Assembly: GCA_045811525.1 (NCBI GenBank)
Contig: JBJMTV010000016.1
Location: 248,001-312,000, forward strand
Direction of reading: 5' to 3'
Source of the DNA: VAZQ01 sp045811525
GTDB taxonomy: Bacteria > Pseudomonadota > Alphaproteobacteria > Rhizobiales > Xanthobacteraceae
Length of the DNA: 64,000 nt
A model generated the notes under the pieces. It saw only the letters and a program-made list of their open reading frames with translations. It did not search any database and was not told where the DNA came from. Positions 1-7,346 of this stretch are shown one piece after another. Position 1 is the stretch's first letter; each line of letters begins with the position of its first letter. A program made the translations under genes and the position numbers.

Positions 1-130
1 GCACCTCCGGCACGATCTGCCGCTCCTGCTCGATCCGCCTCGAGTTTTGCGCAATGACCGGCGCAAGCGCTTTTGCGTCGCCGACGACGTCGTCGACATT
101 GTTCCCCGCTGATGTCGATCGCTGCAGCAT
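1..130 (-). CDS. N-terminus of an acyl-CoA dehydrogenase-family protein (partial, cut by window edge)
   Basis: Reading the minus strand from an ATG at 128-130 gives an open frame of 43 codons to the window edge. It begins MLQRS and continues with ALAPVIAQNSRRIEQERQIV. An N-terminus of the type 'Ala-Leu-Ala-Pro-x-Ile ... Glu-x-x-Arg-x-Val-Pro' followed by the first helices is typical of acyl-CoA dehydrogenase and HsaA-like flavin monooxygenase proteins. Only this N-terminal helix is visible, so the substrate cannot be guessed. The gene is divergent from the CoxL-type gene starting at 262. Family assignment rests on a short stretch and is moderate at best. Confidence 0.45.
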   Translation of the reverse strand, partial: MLQRSTSAGNNVDDVVGDAKALAPVIAQNSRRIEQERQIVPEV

Positions 131-261
131 GATCTGTCGGCCTGCTCGGAGCATTGTGGCGCATCCGCCCCCTCCGTCAATGGCGCGCCACCCCCTCGCC
201 AGGCAAGCGTAGCTTTGCGATAAAACACTCCCGCGAGGTTCGATCAGCTCCGAGGATTGCA
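131..261. promoter_or_regulatory. Divergent intergenic region between the acyl-CoA dehydrogenase-like and CoxL-type genes
   Basis: These 131 bases separate two divergent starts and must carry the promoters of both. A GAGG ribosome binding site lies about six bases before the ATG at 262. I could not identify convincing -35/-10 boxes or an operator by eye. Confidence 0.4.
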
Positions 262-2583
262 ATGGGTGAGTTCGCGATTGGTCAAAGCGTGTCCCGGTTC
301 GAGGATCCGCGACTGCTCAAAGGCGGCGGGCGCTATGTCGCCGACATGGTGCTGCCGCGAATGGCGTTCGGCTATGTCCTGCGCTCGCCGCATGCGCATG
401 CGCGCATCCGCTCAATCGACACCGCACGTGCCAAGGCGCTGCCCGGCGTGCTCGCAGTCCTGACTGGCGCCGACTGGAAGGCCTCCGGCTGGGGCGACCT
501 GCCAGTGCCGGGTGGCCTCACGCGCCGCGACGGGAAGGCGTTCAAGCCCCCCTTCCCTGCGCTCGCGCTCGACCGCGTGCGCTGGGTCGGCGACTACGTC
601 GCCTTCGTGGTGGCGGAGAGCTATTTCCAGGCCCAAGACGCCGCCGAGCTGATCGAGGTTGATTATGAGCCCCTGCCGGCGATCATCTCGACCGCGGAAG
701 CGACCGCGCCCGGTGCAGCGAAAGTATGGGACGGTTGTCCCGACAATATCGGCTTCGTGCAGCTGTTCGGCGACAAGGAGAAGACTGACGCCGCGTTTGC
801 GAAGGCGGCACATGTGGTCAAGCATCGGTTCGTGATCAACCGCGTGACCGCCGCCACCATGGAGCCGCGCGGCTCGCTCGGCGACTACAATGCGACGGAC
901 GGCCGTTACACCATCTACACGACGTTGCAACGGACGCATCCGTTCCGGAGCGAGCTTGCGCCGGTCCTGAAACTGCCGGAGAGCAGAATCCGCGTGGTTG
1001 CCGGTGACATCGGCGGCAGCTTCGGGATGAAATCGGCCGTCTACAACGAGGTCGCCCTGGTGCTCCTCGGGTCGCGCCTCACCGGCCGGCCGGTGAAATG
1101 GACGTCGACGCGCTCAGAAAGCTTTCTCTGCGATGCGCAGGCGCGCGACAATGTCACGGAAGCCGAGCTCGCGCTCGATAACGAGGGCCGTTTCCTGGGA
1201 ATGCGCGCGAAGGTCACCGCCGCCATAGGCGCTTATCTGCAGACCGGCATGCAGGCCTTCACCGGAAACATCGGCACGCTTGCCGGAGTCTACCGCATTC
1301 CGGCCATGCACGCCGACGTGACAGCCGTGTTCACGAACACGAACCCGGTCCGGCCGTATCGTGGCAATGGGCGGCCGGAGGCCGCCTACGTCATCGAGCG
1401 CCTGGTCGATCTGGCCGCGGACGAGCTCAAGATCGATGCAGCGGAGCTGCGGCGGCGCAATTACATCCCGCCCTCGGCGCTCCCGTTCAAGACCGCCCTG
1501 ACATTCACTTATGACAGCGGCGACTTCGAGCGCAGCATGGATGTGGCCCTCAAGCTCGCCGACGTCGGCGGTTTCGAGAAGCGCCGCGCTGCCGCACGCA
1601 AGCGTGGCAAGCTCGCCGGGCTTGGCATATCCAACACCATCGAGCGGGCTGCTGCCGGCGGTTTCGAGGGAGCAGAGATTCGCTTCGACAAGACCGGCGG
1701 CGTGACCCTGCTCGCCGGCAGCGTCACCCAGGGACAGGGGCACGAGACCATCTTCAAGCAGATCGCCTGCGACAAGCTCGGCATTGCTCCCGACGAGGTG
1801 CACTACATTCAGGGCGACACCGACCAGGTGTTCGTCGGCGAAGGCACCGGCGGCTCGCGCTCCGCCACCATCGGCGGCTCCGCTGTCGACGCCGCCGCCA
1901 ACAAGATCCTCGCCAAGGGCAGGCGGATTGCTGCGCATCTGCTCAAACTCGATCCCGCCGACATCAATTTTGCCGACGGCGTGTTCTCGAGCCCCAAGAC
2001 AAACCGTACCTTGACCATCAAGGAGCTTGCCAGGGAAGCGCTCGATCCATTGAAGCTGCCCCAGGACATGGATGTCGGCCTGATCGCCACCGCCACCTAT
2101 GCCGCGCCGGTGCAAAACTTCCCCAATGGATGCCACATCTGCGAGCTGGAGATCGACGAGGAGACCGGCGAGGTCGAGATCACCCGCTACAGCGTGGTCG
2201 ACGACGTCGGCACCGTCATCAATCCGCTTCTCCTCAAGGGGCAGATCGTCGGCGGCGTCGCGCAGGGGGTCGGGCAGATCCTGATGGAGGATATCCAGTT
2301 TGACCGGGACGGGCAGATCCTCACCGGCTCGTTCATGGATTATGCGATGCCGCGTGCAACCGACATCAGCGCGGTGGAGGTCAAGAGCAGTCCGGTGCCC
2401 ACGGCCACCAACCCCCTCGGTGTGAAAGGCGCGGGGGAAGCCGGCTGCGTCGGGGCGATGCCGGCCGTGGCCAACGCACTGGTCGATGCGCTCGCGCACC
2501 TTGGCATTCGCCACGTCGAAATGCCGGCAACACCGGAGCGTGTGTGGCGGGCGATGAGAAACGGCGTGCCGGCACAACTGTAA
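262..2583 (+). CDS. Xanthine dehydrogenase-family protein, molybdopterin-binding (CoxL-type) large subunit
   Basis: A 773-residue large subunit of the molybdenum hydroxylase family, which hydroxylates aldehydes or N-heteroaromatics using a Mo-pterin cofactor. The N-terminus (IGQSVSRFEDPRLLKGGGRY) is the usual CoxL opening. The cofactor-binding segment GGSFGMK is present, and KGAGEAG near residue 726 carries the conserved catalytic Glu. The active-site loop reads PYRGNGRPEAAY. The AYxCSFR loop of true CO dehydrogenase is absent, so this is not a form I CODH. No FAD (CoxM) or 2Fe-2S (CoxS) subunit gene adjoins it in this window, so its partners must lie elsewhere. A frame extends 36 codons upstream, but the ATG at 262 has a GAGG ribosome binding site and matches family starts. 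A RidA-family gene follows after 24 bases, probably in the same transcript. Confidence 0.88.
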   Translation: MGEFAIGQSVSRFEDPRLLKGGGRYVADMVLPRMAFGYVLRSPHAHARIRSIDTARAKALPGVLAVLTGADWKASGWGDLPVPGGLTRRDGKAFKPPFPALALDRVRWVGDYVAFVVAESYFQAQDAAELIEVDYEPLPAIISTAEATAPGAAKVWDGCPDNIGFVQLFGDKEKTDAAFAKAAHVVKHRFVINRVTAATMEPRGSLGDYNATDGRYTIYTTLQRTHPFRSELAPVLKLPESRIRVVAGDIGGSFGMKSAVYNEVALVLLGSRLTGRPVKWTSTRSESFLCDAQARDNVTEAELALDNEGRFLGMRAKVTAAIGAYLQTGMQAFTGNIGTLAGVYRIPAMHADVTAVFTNTNPVRPYRGNGRPEAAYVIERLVDLAADELKIDAAELRRRNYIPPSALPFKTALTFTYDSGDFERSMDVALKLADVGGFEKRRAAARKRGKLAGLGISNTIERAAAGGFEGAEIRFDKTGGVTLLAGSVTQGQGHETIFKQIACDKLGIAPDEVHYIQGDTDQVFVGEGTGGSRSATIGGSAVDAAANKILAKGRRIAAHLLKLDPADINFADGVFSSPKTNRTLTIKELAREALDPLKLPQDMDVGLIATATYAAPVQNFPNGCHICELEIDEETGEVEITRYSVVDDVGTVINPLLLKGQIVGGVAQGVGQILMEDIQFDRDGQILTGSFMDYAMPRATDISAVEVKSSPVPTATNPLGVKGAGEAGCVGAMPAVANALVDALAHLGIRHVEMPATPERVWRAMRNGVPAQL

Positions 2584-2607
2584 TCTCGCAAGCGGAGGAG
2601 CATCATC

Positions 2608-2997
2608 GTGCAAAAATCATTCGTGCGCGGCACTTGGCAGGTGAAGCGCGCCTTCTCGCCTTGTGTCATCACACAAGGGGGTGGCCGCACGATCTACGTC
2701 GCTGGCCATACCGGGCAGGTGGATGATTCCGGCAAGTCGCTGGCCGCCGACTTTGACGCACAGTTCAAGCAAACCTTCCGCAATATCGAGCGCACCCTTG
2801 CGGAGGCCGGCGCCAAACTCTCCGACATGGTGACCATGACGGTCTTCCTGATCGACGCGCGCTACACCACCCGCATGACCGAGCTGCGTACTGAATTGTT
2901 CGGCAAGGACTTCCCCGCGAGCGCCGCCATCACCGTGCAAGGGTTCGCACAGCCCGAGATGATGATCGAGGTCCAGGGGATCGCTGTCGCGGATTAG
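2608..2997 (+). CDS. RidA/YjgF/UK114-family protein
   Basis: A 129-residue single-domain protein of the RidA superfamily, cytosolic trimers that hydrolyse reactive enamine/imine intermediates or act as ring-opening deaminases in catabolic clusters. Family features are the segment TIYVAGHTGQ, the FRNIERTLAEAGA helix, the DMVTMTVFL strand and the C-terminal MIEVQGIAV strand. The usual catalytic Arg of RidA lies in a C-terminal loop (xxRxxVEV). Here the loop reads AQPEMMIEVQG, without that Arg, which suggests a non-archetypal (Rid1-7) subgroup. The start is GTG with a strong GCGGAGGAG ribosome binding site at 2592-2600. It sits between the CoxL-type oxidase and an amidohydrolase, as Rid proteins often do in degradative operons. 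Confidence 0.85.
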   Translation: MQKSFVRGTWQVKRAFSPCVITQGGGRTIYVAGHTGQVDDSGKSLAADFDAQFKQTFRNIERTLAEAGAKLSDMVTMTVFLIDARYTTRMTELRTELFGKDFPASAAITVQGFAQPEMMIEVQGIAVAD

Positions 2998-3108
2998 GCC
3001 GGAGCTGCACCCCGCAAGCCTCTCCCGGCGGAGGGGAGCGCGCCGCCGGAGCCGCTCGTGATTTGCTTCACACCCCGACAGGTGCTTTCGCGAGAACTGA
3101 AGGAAACC

Positions 3109-3993
3109 ATGACCACTGGCATCAGGGACTGCCTTCCTCCCGACCGCAACCCGCGTCGACCCAACGTGGCATTGCCGAAGGGTGCCATCGACACGCACGT
3201 GCATGTGTTCGAGGCGCGTTATCCGCTGGCAGCTGGGCGCGGCTATAATCCGCCGCCGTCAACCCTTGCCGACCTCGAGCATCTGCACACGACGCTCGGC
3301 ATCGATCGCGTGGTCTTCACGCAGCCGTCGATTTACGGCACCGACAATTCCGCCATTCTCGACGGCATGGCCGCCCTCAACGCGAAGAGGCCAGACCGTG
3401 CCCGCGCGGTGATCGCAACGTCGTTGCGCATAGACGATGCGGATCTCGCCGCGCTTGATGCCAAGGGGGTACGTGGCGTGCGGCTCAACATGGATAACAA
3501 GGGCGGCATGCCGATCGAGATGGACGAGCTTCCCGAGCTTGCCCGCCGCATTGCGCCGTTCGGCTGGCACGTCGAGTTCCTGTTTCCAGGGAAAGATGTC
3601 ATCGAATTGATGCCGGTCTTCACTTCGCTGACCGTGCCGATCTCGATTGCCCACTTCGCCTATCAGCCGGCTGCTGCCGGGACAAAAACACCGGGGTTCC
3701 AGGCGCTGCTCGAGCTGGTGCGGCGGGGCAATACCTGGATCAAGATTTCCGGGGCCAATCGCGTCAGCGCCACCGACCTGCCGCCCTATGACGACGTAAG
3801 GCCGCTCGCACATGCGCTGATCGAAGCAGCGCCGGATCGCATCATGTGGGGCACGGACTGGCCGCACCCCAACAAATACGTCGTCAATCCGAACGATGGC
3901 GATCTCGTCAATGCGTTCGGCGACTGGGTCACCGACGACGCGCTGCGGCGCAAGATCATGATCGACACGCCGGCCGCCTTTTATCGGTTCTGA
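3109..3993 (+). CDS. Amidohydrolase family protein (2-pyrone-4,6-dicarboxylate hydrolase-like)
   Basis: A 294-residue TIM-barrel amidohydrolase (amidohydrolase_2 group). It has DTHVHVFE near the N-terminus for the metal or active-site histidines, a DRVVFTQPS strand, a RGVRLNM strand, the HVEFLFPG strand and the C-terminal WGTDWPHP motif with the catalytic Asp. This layout and the start with a PxGxxDTHxHVF motif resemble LigI-type 2-pyrone-4,6-dicarboxylate lactonases and related lactone hydrolases. The exact lactone is not determinable. The open frame begins at 3058, but ATG 3109 is preceded by GAAGGAA and gives the family length. Its neighbours are RidA upstream and an Fe-S protein downstream. 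Confidence 0.82.
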   Translation: MTTGIRDCLPPDRNPRRPNVALPKGAIDTHVHVFEARYPLAAGRGYNPPPSTLADLEHLHTTLGIDRVVFTQPSIYGTDNSAILDGMAALNAKRPDRARAVIATSLRIDDADLAALDAKGVRGVRLNMDNKGGMPIEMDELPELARRIAPFGWHVEFLFPGKDVIELMPVFTSLTVPISIAHFAYQPAAAGTKTPGFQALLELVRRGNTWIKISGANRVSATDLPPYDDVRPLAHALIEAAPDRIMWGTDWPHPNKYVVNPNDGDLVNAFGDWVTDDALRRKIMIDTPAAFYRF

Positions 3994-4061
3994 CGCATTT
4001 GCCTCGCCGGTAAGGCACACCAGCCTTTCATTGCCGTGCCGTTAGCAATATTCTGCAGGGT

Positions 4062-5417
4062 ATGACCGTCACGGCAGCCGCGAATAGCAGCACGACTTTC
4101 GAGGACGCGCTCGCCGCACGCGCGCAGGAGATGGCCGATGCGTGCACGCGCTGCGGCAAATGCGTTGAGGTTTGCCCGGTCCTCGGCCCCGGCGGAGTCA
4201 AAGCCGAGCCGGTCGCCGTCATCTCCGGTATAATCGACATTGTCAGAACCGGCGAAGGGCCCGACGCGTCACGTAAATGGGCGAACGCGTGCGTGCTCAC
4301 CGGCGCCTGCATCGACGCCTGCGATTACGGCGTCAATCCGCGCTTCCTCCTCAACATGGCGCGCGTACGTATGGCGCAGCACGCCAATGCTCCGGCCGAG
4401 CAGCGTCGCGCCGGTGTCGAGGGGTTCCGCAAGGTGGCGCGCGACGTGCAACACATCTCGCGACTGCAGATGGAGGATGCAGTCCTGGCGCGTCTCGGCC
4501 AGAAAGCTGCAGCCGAGAGCGAGCCCGAGAAGCCCGCCGATTTCGTCTTCTACACCGGATGCAACGTCCTCAAGACGCCGCACATTGCGCTCCTCGCCCT
4601 CGACATCATGGATACATTGGGCATCAGCTACAAGGTGATGGGCGGCCCCACCCATTGCTGCGGCGTGGTGCAGATGCGCACTGGCGATGTCGCGACATCC
4701 GGCCGCTTTGCGGAAGCCACCATGGAGAAGCTCGCGTCGGGCCGCACCAAGGAGGTGCTGGCTTGGTGCCCGAGCTGTCACACCCAGTTCACCGAGACCA
4801 CGTTGCCGACAGTCGAGCGGCAACGCGGCGCAAAGCCGTTCGAGATGACGCCATTCATGCTGTTCCTGCACCGCCATTTGGAGGCCCTGCGGCCGCATCT
4901 GCAGACCATCGTACCCATGCGCGTTGCCCTGCATCGGCATCCCGGGATCAAGGGCGTGGTCGCCGCGGCGGAGGACTTGCTGCGCGCCGTGCCGGGGATC
5001 GAGCTGGTCGATCTGCATCAGCCTGCAGTCGGCATGATGAGCAACTACTTCCGCGCGCTGCCGGCCTATCGGCGCGAGCTGCAGAAGAACGAGCTCGACG
5101 CGGCCGAGCGCGCCGGCTTGGATGCCCTGGTCGCGGTCTACCATGCCGACCACCGCGAGCTCTGCGTGCACGAGCGCGACTATCCGTTCCGCATTGTCAA
5201 CCTGCTCGAGATCGTCGGCGCCAGCATGGGCATCCACCACGACGATCAATTCAAGCGCCTCAAGCTGATGCAGGATGCCGACGCCATCATGCAGGACTGC
5301 GGCGATCTGATTACGCGGCACGGCCTCGACGCCACGGCAACCCGCGCCGCCGTCGCAGCCATGCTCGAGGAGCAGCCGCTGCCGCTGCGTGGCGCGCGAT
5401 CTGCTCAGCCGGCCTGA
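4062..5417 (+). CDS. Heterodisulfide reductase-like (Fe-S)-binding protein with an altered C-terminal CCG-type domain
   Basis: A 451-residue protein of the GlpC/HdrD/glycolate-oxidase iron-sulfur type, probably a cytosolic electron-transfer subunit. The first ferredoxin cluster is complete: C28xxC31xxC34xxxCP. The second (C77, C83, C87) has Thr at 80 where a Cys is expected. One CCG-type domain is visible, with C167, CC at 199-200, and CPSC at 236-239. In the second half the places where a second CCG domain would put cysteines carry histidines: HRHPG at 291-295, LHQPAVGM around 319, YHADH at 360-364. No flavin dehydrogenase gene is next to it to name the partner. It ends seven bases from the convergent hyuB gene. 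Family placement is sure; role is not. Confidence 0.8.
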   Translation: MTVTAAANSSTTFEDALAARAQEMADACTRCGKCVEVCPVLGPGGVKAEPVAVISGIIDIVRTGEGPDASRKWANACVLTGACIDACDYGVNPRFLLNMARVRMAQHANAPAEQRRAGVEGFRKVARDVQHISRLQMEDAVLARLGQKAAAESEPEKPADFVFYTGCNVLKTPHIALLALDIMDTLGISYKVMGGPTHCCGVVQMRTGDVATSGRFAEATMEKLASGRTKEVLAWCPSCHTQFTETTLPTVERQRGAKPFEMTPFMLFLHRHLEALRPHLQTIVPMRVALHRHPGIKGVVAAAEDLLRAVPGIELVDLHQPAVGMMSNYFRALPAYRRELQKNELDAAERAGLDALVAVYHADHRELCVHERDYPFRIVNLLEIVGASMGIHHDDQFKRLKLMQDADAIMQDCGDLITRHGLDATATRAAVAAMLEEQPLPLRGARSAQPA

Positions 5418-5424
5418 CTCGAGC

Positions 5425-7344
5425 TTAAGAGCAGCAGCGTCCGGTCATCGCCAGCGCCACGCGTTCTTCCTCGGTGAGCTTCTCACGCGCATGGTCGTGC
5501 TGGTGCCCATGCGCCGCTGCGGGCGCTGGCACGCCGGTGTCGGCGATCGGGTCGTCGTGCGGCAGTGCCGCCGCGCGCATCTCGCGGCGGCGTGCGTGCG
5601 TCGCCTGCACATCGAGCTTGCTCGAGCCGTCGAGAAACACGGCCCCGTAGTCTCTCTGCGCGGCCTCGCGGCTGACATACCCGCAGCGCACGTCGTCCTC
5701 GAGCGCGGTTAAATCCCGCTCGAGCGGTGAGCCGAAGCCGCCGCCCCCGCCCGAGCGCAGGATATAGGCGTCGCCGGCATGCAGCACCTGGTTGAGCGCC
5801 TTGCCATTGTGGAAGCGCTGCTCCTCCGCCGCGCCGAAGCGGTGGATGGCAATGCCGTTGCCGTAACCGGAAAGCCCGCCGTCGAGCCCCCACGGCTTGC
5901 ACTTCACGCGGTCGATCTGCGAGTTGAAGCGAATGTCGTGACGCGCCTGCACCACCTGCTCGCAACCGAGCCCGCCGCGAAAGCGCCCGGCACCACCAGA
6001 ATCCGGGCGCAGCGCATAACGCTCTACCAGCAGCGGGTATTTGGCCTCGACCTGCTCGGAAGGCCCGTTGTGGGTGTCACCGTCATTCATGGCAATGGTT
6101 GCATTGCGCCCATCGCTGTTGTGCTTGGCGCCCCAGCCGCCACCGATGAGCCCGCCGAGATAGATATAGAAGCTGTCGTCCTTGGGACGGCGGCCGTTCA
6201 CGCGTCCGACAACAAGGTCGGCATGATGACCGGCGATGATCTGCCGGGGAATGGCCGGCGCGAGCGCCTTGAAGATGGTATCGATGATGGTCATGGGATA
6301 CGTCATCCACATGCGCATGGCCGCCGGCTTGAGCGCGCTGACCACGCGACCGGGTGGCAGAACGATTTCGAGTGCGCGAAACTGTCCTTCGTTGATCGGC
6401 AAGTCGAGCGGCGAGGTCAGACACTTGAAGGCGACCTGGCAGCAGGAGCGGCCGGCAGTCTCACCGGAGTTGTAGAAGCCGGCGACCTGTTTGGCGACAT
6501 TGCTGAGGTCGACCTGCATCTGATCGCCTGTGACGGTAACCCGCACGCGGATCGGCACGCGCTCGCCGACGCGCACGCCGTCATCATCCATGAACGATTC
6601 GGCCTCGTAGACGCCATCCGGAATGGCCGTCACGCGCTCGCGTGCAGCAGCCTCGCTGTGCTCCATGATCGCCTCGATGCCGCCGAGCACCGCATCACGG
6701 CCGTACTTGCCGATCATCTCCAGGAAGCGGCGCTCGCCCGTTCTCACCGCGGCAATCTGCGCGCGGAAGTCGCCCATGGCGCGATCGGGAAGCCGCACAT
6801 TGCTGCGGATGATGGAGATCAACTCGTCATTCGCCACTCCCTTGCGATACATCTTCACGATCGGCATCTGCAGGCCTTCGGAATAGATGTCGGTGGTGGC
6901 GCCATCGAGCGTTCCGCCGACGTCCGGCCAGTGCGCCATGCAGCACGAGAACGCCACCACCTCGCCGTCGTGAAAAACAGGCACCGTGAAAGTCATGTGG
7001 TTGAGATGGCTGCCCGTGATGTAGGCATCATTGGTGAGCAGGATGTCGCCCGGATCCATCTGCTCGAGCCCGTAATGCTCGAGCTTGGCTTTCACCGTAT
7101 CGCTCATGCCGCGGATGAACATGGGCAACCCGAGGCCGATGGAGACGATGTTGCCCTGGGCGTCGAACAGGCCGACGGTAAAATCGAGGGCCTCGTAGAT
7201 GATCATGTTGTAGGCGGTACGCATCAGGTTGGTCTTCATCTCTTCGGTGGCAGCGATGAGACCGTTGCGCACAATCTCCGTCGTGACCGGGTCGCTATGG
7301 CGGGTCCGCGCTCCCGAGCGGGAAGGTTTCAACTGCGCATCCAT
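5425..7344 (-). CDS. hyuB: Hydantoinase B/oxoprolinase family protein (HyuB-like)
   Basis: A 639-residue HyuB-type subunit. With HyuA it forms an ATP-dependent hydrolase for N-methylhydantoin or 5-oxoproline type lactams, or a carboxylase of the acetone/acetophenone group. Hallmarks include DPVTTEIVRNGLIAATEEM near the N-terminus, GDILLTNDAYITGSHLNH, and C-terminal GGGGFGSPLERD. The last 35 residues carry a His-rich tract (HGHQHDH) and end in CCS, a metal-ligand-like tail not usual in the family. The gene follows hyuA with two bases between the hyuA stop and this ATG and a GGAG site just inside hyuA, so translation is probably coupled. The substrate cannot be read from sequence. Confidence 0.88.
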   Translation of the reverse strand: MDAQLKPSRSGARTRHSDPVTTEIVRNGLIAATEEMKTNLMRTAYNMIIYEALDFTVGLFDAQGNIVSIGLGLPMFIRGMSDTVKAKLEHYGLEQMDPGDILLTNDAYITGSHLNHMTFTVPVFHDGEVVAFSCCMAHWPDVGGTLDGATTDIYSEGLQMPIVKMYRKGVANDELISIIRSNVRLPDRAMGDFRAQIAAVRTGERRFLEMIGKYGRDAVLGGIEAIMEHSEAAARERVTAIPDGVYEAESFMDDDGVRVGERVPIRVRVTVTGDQMQVDLSNVAKQVAGFYNSGETAGRSCCQVAFKCLTSPLDLPINEGQFRALEIVLPPGRVVSALKPAAMRMWMTYPMTIIDTIFKALAPAIPRQIIAGHHADLVVGRVNGRRPKDDSFYIYLGGLIGGGWGAKHNSDGRNATIAMNDGDTHNGPSEQVEAKYPLLVERYALRPDSGGAGRFRGGLGCEQVVQARHDIRFNSQIDRVKCKPWGLDGGLSGYGNGIAIHRFGAAEEQRFHNGKALNQVLHAGDAYILRSGGGGGFGSPLERDLTALEDDVRCGYVSREAAQRDYGAVFLDGSSKLDVQATHARRREMRAAALPHDDPIADTGVPAPAAAHGHQHDHAREKLTEEERVALAMTGRCCS

Positions 7345-7346
7345 GC

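Noticed and set aside
262..2583. Carbon monoxide dehydrogenase large subunit
   Set aside because: The AYxCSFR active-site loop of true CO dehydrogenase is not present and no coxMS genes adjoin it.
1114..2613. A 499-codon open frame on the minus strand opposite the CoxL-type gene
   Set aside because: It is antisense to a conserved enzyme, has no family features and reflects high-GC codon bias. The same holds for long antisense frames at 5779-7413, 7557-9317, 12917-14596 and 55191-57035.
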